DNA of 64,000 nucleotides from Elephas maximus indicus (GCF_024166365.1 NC_064820.1:65635501-65699500); one strand, 5' to 3'. Shown: positions 12,570 to 25,060, counted from the first letter of the stretch. Made by a program: numbers and translations. Notes: a model not told the origin generated them from the sequence alone.

Positions 12570-13405
12570 GGGTCAGCTTATTCTTAAATTTATGGAAAGT
12601 TAACACATACTCTTCCAAGGAATTTGCTTTGTTGACATTTCACCTACTTTCTATGAAAGAACTCTAGCTGCTTAATGGAACCTGTGCATAGAGACACCCT
12701 GGACATTTACGCCTCAGTGCATCCCATGACTGTTCTCATTCTACTTGGCTCAAACATTCTCCTTTTCCTGACTATCTTTCAAGGCCCAGTTTAAGCTTCT
12801 TATCCTTTCTGAATTCTTCTCTGGCTTTTCCAGACCTCCCTGATCTCCAGTTCTTCTGAGCTTGTATAGCCTTAACCATTTTTGCCAGCCTAACTTTTTA
12901 CTATAAACTGCAATGAATTACTTCTTGTTGTTTATCAGGTCAATCCCTCAACCAAATCACATGCTTTGAAATGGAGCTAGCACCATGGCCTTGACTCTGA
13001 CTGTCTACTCCACACAGCTTGCATGAACTCATTCATCTTGATACAAATAATGGTTTGGTTGATTCGCTTCACTCTATTTTGTTTGCATGTAGACAAGCAA
13101 TAGGAGCACAGTCACCATCACTTCTTCTATAGGAAAAGCTAGAGAAGATATAAATGTTTCAATCATTCTGGAAAAGAACCCCCACACCCAAACTGCATTG
13201 CAGGACAGCAGCCTGGAGAGAGAGGGATGCTTCCCAACTCTTCAAAAATGTGCTTCATTAAGTTGTTGTAAGAGAATGCTCAGATGAACTGACCTCACCG
13301 TATTTAAACATAAGCATAAAAATACATTGGAAAACAAAAATGAAACGAAACCTGAATGATTTTTTTGGTTATCTCTATGGCAGTGGACAAATGAACACTG
13401 GCCAT
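12570..13405. other. Unassigned, with L2-like stretch
   Basis: About 12740-12900 resembles the antisense of an L2 3' region ('caaggcccagtttaagcttc'). Otherwise nothing recognised. Confidence 0.4.
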
Positions 13406-13415
13406 AGTCAAATTA

Positions 13416-13581
13416 AACCCGTTGCCTTTGAGTTGTTTCTGACTCAGAGCAACCCTATAGAACAGAGTAGAACTGCCCCACAGGACAGAGTAGAACTCTC
13501 TAAGGAGCAGCTGGTGGATTCGAATTGCCAACCTCTTGGTTAGCACCCAAGCTCTTAACCACTGCACAACCAGGGCTCCAC
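13416..13581 (-). mobile_element. AfroSINE
   Basis: Antisense copy with a small internal duplication around 'acagagtagaact' (13459 and 13485). TSD AGTCAAATTA at 13406 and 13582. Confidence 0.9.
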
Positions 13582-13689
13582 AGTCAAATTAGCCATTGTT
13601 AATGCCATGGTGTTACTATCATTCCCCTCCTCCCTAACTCACAGGAGGGAATAGCATAGTCACAACGGAAAGTGGTTGATGAAGATTTA

Positions 13690-14268
13690 GTTAAAATGTT
13701 ATGGAAGAATCCTGATCAAAAGGGGGGAAATGCAGAACAGAATTTCAAATTCTCATGGACTCCAGACTTTCTAGAGCCAAGGGGGCTGGATGAACCCCTG
13801 AAACTATTGCCCGGAGATAATTATAAAACTTAAACCAAGATATCCCCCGAAGTCTTCTTAAAACCAAACAATAGTTTAGCTTAACTAGTGAAAAACGTCT
13901 CCTTTGAGCAATATGCTCCTTTAAGAACTACATATATGGGATCAAAATGACAATCAAAGATGTGGTGAAACCCATGTGAAATTGTGTGCTACAGATTAGT
14001 AAGTAAACGCAACTAAGCCTGTGAGTGCCTTGCTTACTGTAAGCCTGTGTGTACCTTGCTTACTGGTTAATCCACCCCTGGATAGGGATCTTAGGGGGCA
14101 GTGAGTTTATGTTAATGGGGGAAAAACAACTCAAAGAGGATGAGAATGGTTGTACAGCTTGAAGAATGTAATCAATGTCACTGAATTGTACATGTAGAAA
14201 CTGTTGAATTGATATATCTTTTGCTGTGTATATTTTCAACAACAACAAAATAAAATTTTAAGAAATGT
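13690..14268 (+). mobile_element. L1 3' UTR, 5'-truncated
   Basis: Sense L1 3' end: 'aatcaatgtcactgaattgt' and 'ttttgctgtgtatattttca' followed by an AACAACAACAAAATAAAA end. Related copies at 26905, 39146 and 45560. Confidence 0.75.
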
Positions 14269-15300
14269 TGTAGAAGACCTTCTTACTCTCAACTGTTATC
14301 TATTCTGGATGCCAAAAAAAGCAAAATTACTTTTACCATGCAGTTGAATAGCTTCTTGATTTCTGACATTTAAGGTTACTGTGATATTTGCTTGCAACCA
14401 GTAACTTTGAGCTTGCAAGTCAAGCCCTATAAAGACTGGTTGATTTCCCTTAAGCCCGAGGTCTGAAAATTAGGTAGCTCCCACCAGGGTTTCCACATGA
14501 CTCAACGGTTTTCCAAACTCTATGCTGAGGCAAAGCATTTAGCATACAATCTGTCAATACCTTCAAATAAGATAATGTGAACTGGCTTTGTAAGTGTTGC
14601 CCTCACTCTGGGGGACTGAGGTCTGACAGCAGTGACCCCAGAATGAGAAGACACTTGCAGTCACTGAGCCAGGCTCAAGACTCCAGGCAGAGAGGAATTA
14701 CTCCAAGGCTTCAGCTTCTCACTCTGGGGCAAAGGGAGACGGTGTCTTTCTACATTTCTGCCCCTATTTCACATAGTGTCGCTGGGAACAGAGCAGAGGG
14801 CCTGGCCAAGTCACCTAAATGAGCTATGAGATGAATAGGAGCAGATTAGGTTCCCCTGCTCTGGGGTCAGGGAAGTAGCTTCATTAGAGTAGGGAGTACA
14901 GCAAGCACCGAAGCCCCAGATGCAGTTCCTGCTGGCAGTGGGTATACACGAAGAAGACAGGGAACTCAAAGGCCTGGGCCGGGCTGGCCATGGCTGTTCT
15001 GCTCTGGTGAAGTCTCTTTTGAAAGCCTGTAGCACCACTAGCCCTGGGGTACATCTGCAAGTGTTGAGGGCACAGTTCTGAGCCAACTACCTCACACCAA
15101 ACACCTGGCACAAAAAAATGGGAAGAACTTAAAAAATGGAGTCAGAAGTCTTAGATTCATGTTCCAGGCAGTGGGGTGCTGGAGCTGACTCATGAAAGCC
15201 AATGCATTTCTTCCCAACTTTGTTTTCGGTGACGTCATATTTCTACCTTGAAATCGGTCATGGCTGGAATATTTACACTACAGAAATTGGCAAACAATAC
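14269..15300. other. Unassigned intergenic sequence
   Basis: No gene or repeat recognised; open frames on both strands at 14577-15111 overlap each other and have no recognisable domain. Confidence 0.4.
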
Positions 15301-15309
15301 AAATCAGTG

Positions 15310-15445
15310 TTTTGTTTTCACACAGCCTATTCCCCAGCACACCATGCATATCTGCCACTTATTAGCTGTGTGGGTCTGGGTAAATTTCTTAATTTATCTA
15401 AACCTTGGGTGACATCTGTTCCATGGGGTTACTGATGTAAACAAG
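15310..15445 (+). mobile_element. MIR remnant
   Basis: 'tctgccacttattagctgtg' then 'gggtctgggtaaatttctt' is the sense MIR core. Confidence 0.65.
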
Positions 15446-15772
15446 ATAATTAATTCAGAGGTTTTTTTGTAAATTATAAGGACACTGCAAAAGATAGTTT
15501 TTATTATTTGAACTAAGGGGTTAAATATAAACATTTTTTGAAATTAGATCATTATAATGATTGCCTTTGAAATGCAAGCTTAAAATATGATATAGGACAG
15601 GATTTCAGAAAGTATAACACTTGCGAAGCAGTATAGTTATATAACTCTTACCTGCATGTTACAAAACTTCCAATTCAAATCAGCTTCAACAATAAAGTGA
15701 TTTCATCATCATATAGACTAAAAAAGGCCAGAGAGAGAGTGCTTGTTTAATCCAGCTAGCTGAATCCAGAAG

Positions 15773-15800
15773 TGGAAAAAAAAATTTTTTTTTTTTTTTT
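15773..15800. repeat. Poly(A)/poly(T) insertion flanked by a direct repeat
   Basis: TGG, nine A and sixteen T are flanked by perfect 12-base repeats TGAATCCAGAAG at 15761-15772 and 15801-15812. It looks like a target-primed insertion that left only tail-like sequence. Confidence 0.75.
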
Positions 15801-15812
15801 TGAATCCAGAAG

Positions 15813-16180
15813 CAGGGTTTAATCCAACGGTTCAAATGATGCCATTGTAGGGTAGGTCGACCATATGTCCCTGTTCACCCGGGCCAGTTTTGTTTATGCC
15901 TATTCTTCCGGCATCCTGTCTGGTTTAGCAATTGCCCTGCCCTGTTTCATTCTCAGAATTGTCCTGGTTTGGAAGATAAATGATATGTTTATCCAACCAA
16001 GGTTCTCTCTCTGCTCTTTTTTTTTTTTTTTTTTTGGCGCTGGCAGGCTTCATCCTCAGGTGTCACATGATATGCTTCTCCCCACCCACTCCCTGTAGCT
16101 CCAGCCTCTTCCCATGCGCATATCAAAATCTCCGTAGCAGCTCCAGACTTAGTACCTTTATACTGCCAACTTTGTCCATA
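15813..16180. other. Unassigned, with T22 run near 16017
   Basis: Long T run at about 16017-16036. No gene recognised. Confidence 0.4.
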
Positions 16181-16325
16181 TACCCATCTCCGTCGAGTCA
16201 ATTATGACTCATAGTGACCCTATAGGACAGAGTAGAAGGGCCCCATAGGGTTTCCAAGGAATGGCTGGTGGAATCGAACTGCCAGCCTTTGGGTTAGCAG
16301 CCATAGCTCTTAACCACTGTGCCTC
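16181..16325 (-). mobile_element. AfroSINE
   Basis: Antisense copy ('ccgtcgagtcaattatgact', 'cttaaccactgtgcc'). Confidence 0.88.
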
Positions 16326-16667
16326 CCCATCACTTTAGGTTACAGAAAATCTCATCCAGCACCTGCCCCACAAGTGGTGAGATTCACAGTTTCTCACTGG
16401 CCTAGTTTAGGTCACATGGCCAGTTGTGAATATCCATTTGGAGAAATGGACTTGTTGATAAACTTGGTCAATCAGGCTCACCCCTACAGTGTGGGTGAGG
16501 TAATTCTACACAAATAGCACAGCCAAGAATGTGGAGGGGAATGTCAGGAAACTGTTGGCAGCAGATGAGGGGAATGGATACTGGGAAGGGAACACAAAAA
16601 GTCTATGGCTTGTGGTAAAAGCGCTGGAAGTAGGAATCAGCTCACCTGGCTTTTCGTGGCAGTGTTG

Positions 16668-16863
16668 CCGTAGGAATCCCTGGGTGGTGCAAACAGTTTG
16701 TGCTCGGCCGCTAGCAGAAAGGTTGGAGGATCATGTCCACCCAGGGGCTCCTTGGAAGGAAGGCCTGGCACTTTACTTCCAAAAAGCCAGCCTATGGAGC
16801 ACAGTTCTACTGTGACACACATGGGGTCACCAGAAGTAGGAATCATCTCGATGGCAACTGGTA
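16668..16863 (+). mobile_element. AfroSINE, 'gagcacagttctac' subfamily
   Basis: Sense copy with 'aaaaagccagcctatggagc' and 'tgacacacatggggtcacc'. TSD TGGCAGTGTTG / TGGTAGTGTTG at 16657 and 16864. Confidence 0.88.
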
Positions 16864-16874
16864 TGGTAGTGTTG

Positions 16875-17986
16875 GGATGACGGACAAGCCCTTGCCTGCC
16901 TTAAGCCTCAATTTCCTCATAAGTAAGGTGGAAAGATAGGACTAGAAGATTTCAAAGCTTTCCATTTCACTCTGAATATTTAACACATGACCATGTTCTC
17001 TCATCAGTCTTCAGGGCTAACAACCCCAGGTTTATTTTCTTCCCTGACTTTTCTTACCAGGCTTAAATAGAACTTATCTTGGCTTTGGTCCTACTGCTAG
17101 AAACCTTCCAACTCTGGTGGAGATTTGAGGTGTTCCATTGCTCCTGTTAGGTAAGTCATATCTTTTAACTAGCCAACTTTCCCACAGTTTACTACTCATG
17201 TGCAGACTCTGGGAAGATTTGCTTTTAGTTTTTTCCTTGTGAACAAAACAAGTCATAAAAACAGACTTATATCATGGTGTCCTTACAGCTGCATTTCATC
17301 CAGGGTTTCTTAAATCAAGAAATTGACTAACATAATGGCTGAATGAATAAAACACAGCAGGAATGAATGATTGCCTTTAGCAAACTGGGAGGGAGTCTTA
17401 TTATTTAAATGTTTCTGGTTATATTAAGTGGAGCAAAAGGCTTGGAATCAAAAATGAGAGAAATAGGCAGCCAAGTCAAAAATGCCACCAAGCTGTAAAT
17501 AAAATATGAAACTGGCTTAGAAAGGGAGTATTACATCGAAGTCAAACACTGATGTATGGACCATAATTGTGGGACGTTTGTAAAAGGTGACATGATACCT
17601 GTCAATTATGTACAGCAGGCAGGAAATGCAGATTGCATGAATAATTCACCAATCCGGTGCCCTTTGTTGCTAAGCCGTCTAAGCCCAGATCCATAAAATG
17701 ACTGCTGATATGAAAGAAGAAAAAACATGTTTAAATTGCAAGAGCCTTATGTTACACACAGAAATGTTTTCAAGGCAGATTCATTATATGATTATGTTCT
17801 AGTTAGCACCAATGGCTAAATGATTAACGTGTACCTTTGTGTAACAAAGGAGGGGCGTGCACGCTGGAAACTTTGCATGTCACCTAGTGAAGGCTGCATA
17901 AGAGAATCTTCAGTATTGGAAACATATCATCACGTATCTCATAATTCTCTTGCAAGGTCACTTTGAGACAGCCTCATCAGATGGTT
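16875..17986. other. Unassigned intergenic sequence
   Basis: No gene or repeat recognised. Confidence 0.4.
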
Positions 17987-17997
17987 TTTAGAAACAA

Positions 17998-18166
17998 CCA
18001 AACCAAAAACCAAACCCGTTACCGTCCAGTCGATTCTGACTCATAGCGACCGTAGAGGGAAGAGTAGAACTACCTCATTGGGTTTCCAAGGAGCAGCTGA
18101 TGGATTCGAACTGCCGACCTTTGGGTTAGTAGACATGGCTCTTAACCAATGCATTACCAGGGCTCC
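17998..18166 (-). mobile_element. AfroSINE, young-looking
   Basis: Antisense copy close to consensus. Perfect 11-base TSD TTTAGAAACAA at 17987 and 18167. Confidence 0.93.
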
Positions 18167-18344
18167 TTTAGAAACAATAGAAATCTTTTTTTAAAGAAAA
18201 TTTGACATGAAAACACAAAAGACAGATAAAAGTGAAGTTGTTCTGGCAGACTTCGTGAGTGGTAGGGATTATAGGCAGTAGCAGAACCTCCCTATTCAGC
18301 AGCCACCTCCTTTACATCCCACTCCCCAGCCCTGCCCAACTGCC

Positions 18345-18485
18345 TCCGGGGATCCAACTGTCTCATTTCACAGATGAGAAAACCGAGGCTCCTGAGAGGC
18401 CCGGGTGCTCGCTGAAGTCTCACAGCAAGTTGGTGGCAGAGCTGTGGGACGGGCAGCCAGACTGCTGACTCCTGTGCAACACACA
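18345..18485 (-). mobile_element. MIR remnant
   Basis: 'tttcacagatgagaaaaccg' then 'agcaagttggtggcagagc' is the antisense MIR core. Confidence 0.65.
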
Positions 18486-19680
18486 GACACATGTACACCT
18501 GTAAGTACAACTTGTCTACACAGCCACGTGAGCAGCCAGGGTTTGGAGAAAGACCAGTTCCGCAGTTCACAGGACCTCACAGGAGAGCCATGAGGAATAG
18601 AAACAACTGACTCTTTCATTTGTGGCCTGGGCCCAGGCAGCCTGATACCTACACCCCCACCTCTTCCACACCCATGTTGGCCACAGGGCCAGGGTCAGAG
18701 GTCATGGGACAGGTGGAAGGTGGGGCCATGGAATGCCCAGTGGACTGGGCAGGCAGCCATAGGTAACCAGAGCCAGCCATCCAATCCATCTGCTTCTTTG
18801 GACTGCTGTAAGAAAAAACCTCATTGGAGCGAATACAGAAGTGGATGATTCAGGAAGCAAATCCAGCAACACCAAGCAAGATTTTCTTGCCTCTACAAGA
18901 TGGCTCGCTCATTCCTTATAACTTCCTTCCTTCACAATTAAGATTCCAGCGGGAAAAGGGAACAAAAAAAAGAGATTCCATTTCCTGAAGTTTACATGGA
19001 AAAGAAACCTTGTAGGTGAGTACAGCATTCCCCATTTTGCAGAAGTAAATGAGAGTTTCTTTCTCATTTTAGGCTTATTTGCAACCAAGATTTGGCTTTG
19101 TATTTGAAAGCTTGCAAAGAGGTTTCATTCCTGTGTGAGCCCGACTAGGTGCAAGTGCTTTGACACAAGTGTTCTCTCATGTTTGCTATTTTTCTCTAAT
19201 TGTCCCAACTGGTAGTTTCTATTATTTTAACTTTTTTTGAAGGCTAATCTACAGGGAAATGCAACAGGAAGGGAACCAAGTTTCTGCTGCAGGTCAAAGG
19301 CAAATGTAATTTCAAGGCTTTCTGAATTTCTCTTTGTAATCAGTCATCACTTTTAGAGTGAGTGCATTCTACTTATTTATATATGGAATTAATAACCTAT
19401 TGTAAAGAGCTGAGACTGAAAACTTCATATTTTAATTGATCAGCTGGCACAAAGCAGGAGAAATTGGAAGTCTTGCTGTTACAGCTGCTTTGAGGCCCAT
19501 TCTCAGGGTGCATATGTCACTATATCCCTTGGACTGTGTGAGGTCGAGAGAATTTCTTTCAACAAATGGAGTTAATATCTTACTAAATGAGTTCATGATT
19601 ATCTGAAACAATTAATGCATACTCCAATAATGCTAGATGTCTCTCAAGGATAAGTCGGAAAACTTTTCTGTAGTGGAACT
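18486..19680. other. Unassigned intergenic sequence
   Basis: No gene or repeat recognised. Confidence 0.4.
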
Positions 19681-19689
19681 GGAGCATGT

Positions 19690-19805
19690 GAGTGTGAGTC
19701 ATGGCAAATTGATGAACCTCTCTGAGCCTCAGGTTCCTTATTTGTAACTTGGGTGCCATGATGATGGTTATAATGCTGGTCTCACAGGATGGCTGTGAGC
19801 AGTAT
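19690..19805 (+). mobile_element. MIR remnant
   Basis: 'gaacctctctgagcctcagg' and 'ctcacaggatggctgtgag' match the sense MIR core. Confidence 0.65.
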
Positions 19806-20091
19806 TGCTACCTTACCTGTCAAACCCTTGCCCATTTGATCTTAGTCTGGGTTTCCAGAAAGCAGAGGCTGAGACAAAGGCTTATGTGTGAGTTCTTTAT
19901 TGTGCATAAAGGTCACAGGGAGCCAGGTAAGAGACAAGGAGACAAACAGAAAATGAGGGAGAGCCCACACCAGGATGTATTGTCCAGTTGGCTACTATTA
20001 GGAGTTACCAGCGTTAGCAAATAAAAATACAGGACATCCAGTGACATTTGAATTCCAAGTAAACAACAAATACTATTTTAATATACAGAAC

Positions 20092-20254
20092 TAAAAACCA
20101 AACCCATTGCTGTTGAGTCAATTCTGACTCATTGCGACCCTAGAGGACAGAGGAGAACTGCCCCATAGTGTTCCCATGGAGTACCTGGTGGATTCCAACA
20201 GCCAACCTTTTGGTTAGCAGCTGAGCTCTTAACCACTATATCACTGGGCTCCTT
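20092..20254 (-). mobile_element. AfroSINE
   Basis: Antisense copy ('aaccaaacccattgctgtt' to 'tatcactgggctcctta'). Confidence 0.9.
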
Positions 20255-20639
20255 AGCATAAATAAGTACCATGCAATATTTGGGACATAGTTATATTTTT
20301 TAAAACGTTGTTTAACTAAAATTCAAAGTTCACTGGGAATCCTGTATTTTATCTGGCAATCCTGTCACTGCTACAGATGATGGGTTGCTGGAGCCCAGGG
20401 AATGTCTCAGAATTTGTATGAAATCTGTCCTGGGGGTTGATCTATTGGCTCCAATCTCCCATTGGCCAGGATGTAAACGCAGGACATTAACTTCGGGAAG
20501 CACTCTGGGGTGCTCATGAATAGGTAGTGAGAGGGTTCCCATCTACTCTGCAGAGAAGCCTGAGGCCAGGTGCTGCTAAGTTGCTCCTGTGTGAGGCTGA
20601 TCAGAGGCAGCAGCAGCCAGTGCAAGACAGCTGGGAGTG

Positions 20640-20865
20640 TGCAAGAGGCACGCATACAGGTAGTATAGTGAACCAGAATCCTGGGTTTGAATCCTAGCTC
20701 TGCCACTTACTAAGGCAAGTTACCTAAAGTCTCTGTGTCTTGGTTTCCTCACTTGTAAAATGGAAATAATTATAATAACACATCACAGGATTGTTACGGG
20801 GATTAAACGGGTTAACAAATATAAAGCTCTTAGAATGGTCCTTGGAATTTACTGTTTGCTAATAC
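20640..20865 (+). mobile_element. MIR, nearly full length
   Basis: From 'ggtagtatagtgaaccaga' through 'tgggtttgaatcctagctct' (B-box-like) to 'aaagctcttagaatggtcct'. The tRNA-like head and core are both recognisable. Confidence 0.8.
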
Positions 20866-20978
20866 TATCCTGGGAGGAGCAGATTTCAGCCACTTGAGCT
20901 TGGCAAGTTAGTGTATCTTAAACACCTTGCAGTCCATGTTACCAACTTTTGCTCAAAGTCCAAAACATATTTTTTCAT

Positions 20979-21900
20979 GTTGTTGTTGTTGTTAGGTGCC
21001 ATTCAGTCGCCTTCAATTCATAGCAACCTTACGTACCACAGAACGAAACACTGCCCAGTCCTGTGCCATCCTTACAATCACTGTTATGCTTGAGCCCATC
21101 ATTACAGCCACTGTGTCAATCCATATGGCTGAGGATCTTCCTCTCTTTCACTGACCCTCTACTTTGCCAAGCATGGTGTCATTCTCCAGGGACTGATTCC
21201 TCCTGAAAACATGTCCAAAGTACTGAGACAAAGTCTCCCCATCCTTGTTTCTAAGCAGCATCTGGCTGTACTTATTCCAAGACAAATTTGTTCATTCTTC
21301 TTGCACTGTGTGGTATGTTCAATATTCTTCACCAACACCATAATTCGAAGGCATCAATTCTTCTTCGGTCTTCCTTATTCATCGCCCAGCTCTCACATGC
21401 ATATGAGGCAATTGAAAATACCATGGATTGGGTCAGCAGCACCTTAGTCCTCAAGGTGACATCTTTGCTTTTGAACGCTTTAAAGAGGTCTTTTGCAGCA
21501 GATTTGGCCAATGCAATACATTGTTTGATTTCTTGCCTGCTGCTTCCATGCGTGTTGATTGTGGAGCCAAGTAAATTGAAATCCTTGACAACTTCAGTCT
21601 TTTCTCCATTTATCATGATGTTGCTTCTCGGTCCAGCTGTGAGGATTTTTGTTTTCTTTATGTTAAGGTGTAAGCCATACTGAAGGCTGTAGTCTTCGAT
21701 TTTCATCAGTGTTTCAAATCCTCTTTGCTTTCAGGAAGCAAGGTTGTATCATTTGCATATCACAGGTTGTTAATGAGTCTTCCTCCAATCCTGATGCCAT
21801 GTTCTTCTTTGTGTAGTCCAACTTCTCGGACTATTTGCTCAGTATACAGATTGAATAAGTATGGTGAATGGATACAATCCTGATGCATACAATTTTTCCA
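20979..21900 (-). mobile_element. RTE-clade LINE, 3' half with broken reverse transcriptase
   Basis: Antisense element with a (GTT)n tail complement at 20981-20996 and the 'taggtgccat' tail that is also seen in some AfroSINEs. The 5' half is missing. On the minus strand the reverse transcriptase is readable: a catalytic-box relic reads YAND at 21748-21759 where the family has YADD, immediately preceded by a stop at 21760-21762. A frame change follows before the fragment at 21329-21706. RTE elements supply the reverse transcription used by SINEs that share their tail, which is the likely link to the AfroSINEs here. Confidence 0.85.
21329..21706 (-). pseudogene. RTE reverse transcriptase C-terminal fragment (broken)
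   Basis: An open stretch of 125 codons within the LINE at 20979-21900. It contains GLHLNIKKTK at residues 11-20, the block that follows the catalytic aspartates in non-LTR reverse transcriptases, and ends FELWCW where functional members continue with arginines. The end is a TGA that replaces an arginine codon. The upstream catalytic region is in another frame and carries its own stop, and the endonuclease domain is absent, so this copy cannot make an active protein. Recognition is by motif and by resemblance to RTE/BovB-type polymerases. Confidence 0.85.
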
Positions 21901-21980
21901 TAAATAAGGTTAAATATCATCATCACCTTATTTATTTTGTTGTTCTTCAGCGCTGACTGAAAAGAATTATTTTCTGCCCT

Positions 21981-22181
21981 TAAAAAAACAGTTGTGATGG
22001 AGTCAATTCCAACTCCTGGCAGCCCCTTGTGTGTCAGACTAGAACAGTGCTCCATAGGATTTTCAATGGCTGATTTTTTGGTAGTAGATTGCCAGGCCTT
22101 CCTTCTGAGAAGCCTCTAGGTGAACTTGAACCGCCAACCTTTTGCAGCTGAGCACTTAACTGTTCGTTAACCAGGGGCTCC
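21981..22181 (-). mobile_element. AfroSINE, 'gagcacagttctac' subfamily
   Basis: Antisense copy with 'gtgctccataggattttca' and 'atggctgattttttggtag'. Perfect 12-base TSD ATTTTCTGCCCT at 21969 and 22182. It lies 80 bases from the RTE fragment. Confidence 0.92.
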
Positions 22182-22193
22182 ATTTTCTGCCCT

Positions 22194-23190
22194 ACCCAGA
22201 GTCTTTTAGGTAATCAGGAGGGAAAGGTTTTGCATGCCCCAACGAACATCTACCTGGAACCAAGTAGATGCCCAGAGCTTCTTAAGTCTTGCCTTCTGAC
22301 AGTCTTAACCTCCTCCATCTAGCACCACAAGACCTTCTCAGCTTGACATTGCTGGCTGATTATGTTCTCACAGTTGTAGCAAAAATAAATCTCATGTGCT
22401 CAGAATAAAAAAAAATTTAACTGTGTATATCTTCATGTAGTACTAAGATTAATAGGGAATTTCTTTAATTCTCTGAAACTTGCTTCTTTGGCCCAATGTT
22501 CCCTTTTTAATAGCTCAAGTGGTCTGCCAAAAATTCTAAAATTTGAAACTGGGCCTCAAAGATAAAATTGCTGAAGAGTGCCGGGTTAAAGATTCATTCA
22601 AGTGATGCTTCCTCGGCAGAGCTGCCCTTCTGCTTTTGGTAGAATTAGGAGCTGGCCCCTCCATCCCAGCCCCAAATTGGAGGGCAACATATGGCTGATT
22701 CACAAGTCTGTTTCCGCTGAGACTGTTAAGCTTCTTAGGGCGAAGGCTATGTCTACTCATCTTTGTGTCTCTAGCCCCTTGCCCAGTATCTGGCCTAGGG
22801 TGGTGAACAGGGTTGACTTCTCCATTAGGTACAGTAGGTGCAGTGCCTATGGCCCAGGATACTTTCAGGGACCCATAAAAATGTTTTAATTTTTCTTAAA
22901 ACCAGAAGAAAAACTATGAACTTTTAGGGTAGAAGAAAAAAAAATAAAATTTTTAGTATCTACGAAAATCTATTGAACTATTTTAATATGCATTTATAGA
23001 GGAAGGGGCCCAAAAAGCAAAAGTGCCTAGGGCTCACAAAAGTCATAACGTGGTCCTGGTGTTGAAAGAATAAGTAAACAAATGAGTAAATACATAATGA
23101 CTGTTTAAAAATGCTTTGCAAATGATAAAGTGCCATGAAAATGTGGCTTATTATTAAAAACTGACAATTTTATTGCTGTTCTAGAGTTCT
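22194..23190. other. Unassigned, with a possible DNA-transposon remnant
   Basis: About 22695-22800 resembles L2. About 22830-23065 ('cctatggcccaggatacttt' to 'gcctagggctcacaaaagtc') looks like a decayed interspersed repeat of hAT type, family not named. No gene. Confidence 0.4.
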
Positions 23191-23200
23191 CCTGCCCTTT

Positions 23201-23387
23201 CCAAAAAAACCCACTGCTTTTGAGTTAAATTCCAACTCATAGCAACCCCGTAGGGTTTCCAAGGCTGTGAATCTCTACAGAAACAGACTGCCACATCTTT
23301 CTCCCCCAGAGCTGCTGCTGATTTTGAACCACCGACCTTTCGGTTAGCAGTCAATCGCTTTAAACACTGCGCCACCACAACTCCTTT
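23201..23387 (-). mobile_element. AfroSINE, full length
   Basis: Antisense copy with the 'gaatctctacagaaacagac' body. Perfect TSD CCTGCCCTTT at 23191 and 23388. Confidence 0.92.
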
Positions 23388-23397
23388 CCTGCCCTTT

Positions 23398-24180
23398 AGG
23401 ACATTGTTATCTAAGGAGTTTAAATTATTTTTCCAAATTGAAAGCTTTCCATAGTCATATTCATATTCTTTCTTCCTGTGAATTAAAACCTCTACGTGGT
23501 TTTATGTAAAGAATAGTTTAATGTGGGTGGGAAGGGGGCTGTGAATACGTAGACTATAAAGGCTCCACTAATTAGAAGAGACACCGCAATGTACCATACT
23601 TAAAGAAAATCCACTGTATGAAAAGCTGAGTTCGCAAAGAAGTTAACCAAGGTGACCGTTATTTTTACAAAAAAGGGGCCCATGAGCCTCAACCCTCACA
23701 TATGTGTCATTAATGTCCCATAACCACAGCTCATCTCTGAGGAAAATGGACTCAGGCGTTTCTGAGGCGATCTGGTGCTATCGTCCATCTTTTGAGTCAG
23801 TTGATGGATCAGATTCTCTCTTGGAAAATATAAGTCCTGGGGACAGTCAAGCTCTGGATCTCTTCCAAGGGATAGTGAGGATGTTCTGAACTGGAGAATA
23901 CCTGAGGAGATGATACTCCAAGCTTCCATTACCAAAGGGAATCCAGGCACATCCTTTTCTTACAGTCTTAAAGAACCTAATGAGTATAAGGTTCTTCATT
24001 TTCTGAAATTATTCTCAGTAGAATTCTTTTAAATTTAGGTTCACATGGTGCACTAAAATATGAGATTATAAACTGATCACAGGTGAAAAGGTTTTTTTTT
24101 TTTCATCCTTTTCTTTCTCTCCTAGGTTTTCTGTAATGTGTCCAGATTACCTTTACAGATAATAAAACAAATGAGCCGTA
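23398..24180. other. Unassigned intergenic sequence
   Basis: No gene or repeat recognised; T12 run at about 24092. Confidence 0.4.
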
Positions 24181-24182
24181 AG

Positions 24183-24625
24183 CTGTGGACCCCAAGCCCT
24201 GCTTTAACTCTGATTCACGGCAACCATACGTACAACCATGGGACATTGCCCTGGCATGCGTCATCCTCACAACTGGCAGCATGTTCGAGTCCACTGATGC
24301 AAATATTGCAACTATTCATCTCCCTCACTGGTCCTCTACTTCACCAACCATGACGTCCACCGTCAGCAGTTGATCCCTCCTGATGATGTGTCCAAAGCAA
24401 GGAAGTTGAACAATGTTCTGTTGTGACCCACAAGGTTTTCATTGGCTAATTTTGTAATTAAATTGCTAGCCCTTTCTTCCTAGTGTGCCTTAGTCTGGAA
24501 GCTCTGCTGAAACCTGTTCACTACACGTGACCCTGCTGGTATTTGAAATACTGGTGGCCTAACTCCCAGCATCACGGCAACGTGTAAACCATCACAGTAC
24601 AACAAGCTGACAGATGGGTGGTAGA
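24183..24625 (-). mobile_element. Composite SINE/RTE-tail element, tRNA-Gly-type family
   Basis: The left part ('cctcactggtcctctacttc', 'tcctgatgatgtgtccaaag') is an RTE-like tail, and the right part ('ttttcattggctaattttgt', 'aagctctgctgaaacctgtt') is the antisense of the body seen at 53329-53563. This looks like a longer member of that family, strongly diverged. Confidence 0.6.
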
Positions 24626-25060
24626 TCTCATTTGAGGAAATTAAATATGATGTGATTTGCACAAGTTGCTTTACAGAACTATTGAGGGAGTCATAATTGT
24701 TTCACCTATAAAATCAGGACTAAAGCAAAGAAAACTATAATGGAAAACCTGCCAGGCTATGCGCTTCCTGTTTTAGTTCTTTAGTTGTATATGCATTGGA
24801 TGTGCTGCTCCATTGCTTGGCTTTCGTTTGGTGCAGAGTGGAAACAATGGTGCAATGGTCATTGTCGCACTTCCCCGGAGGTGGACGGCAAAAGAGCAGA
24901 GAACAAGAACAAAGATTTCCAGCAAGTGAGAAACTACCACCTGTTAAGTACCTCTAGCCAAGTGCCATTTTAGGCATCTTACATCCATGAACAAATATCA
25001 AAATGGCCAACTTTTGCAGAAGGCTCCTACGTACCAGGTGTTTTTAAGTTTATTTCCTAA
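24626..25060. other. Unassigned intergenic sequence
   Basis: No gene or repeat recognised. Confidence 0.4.
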
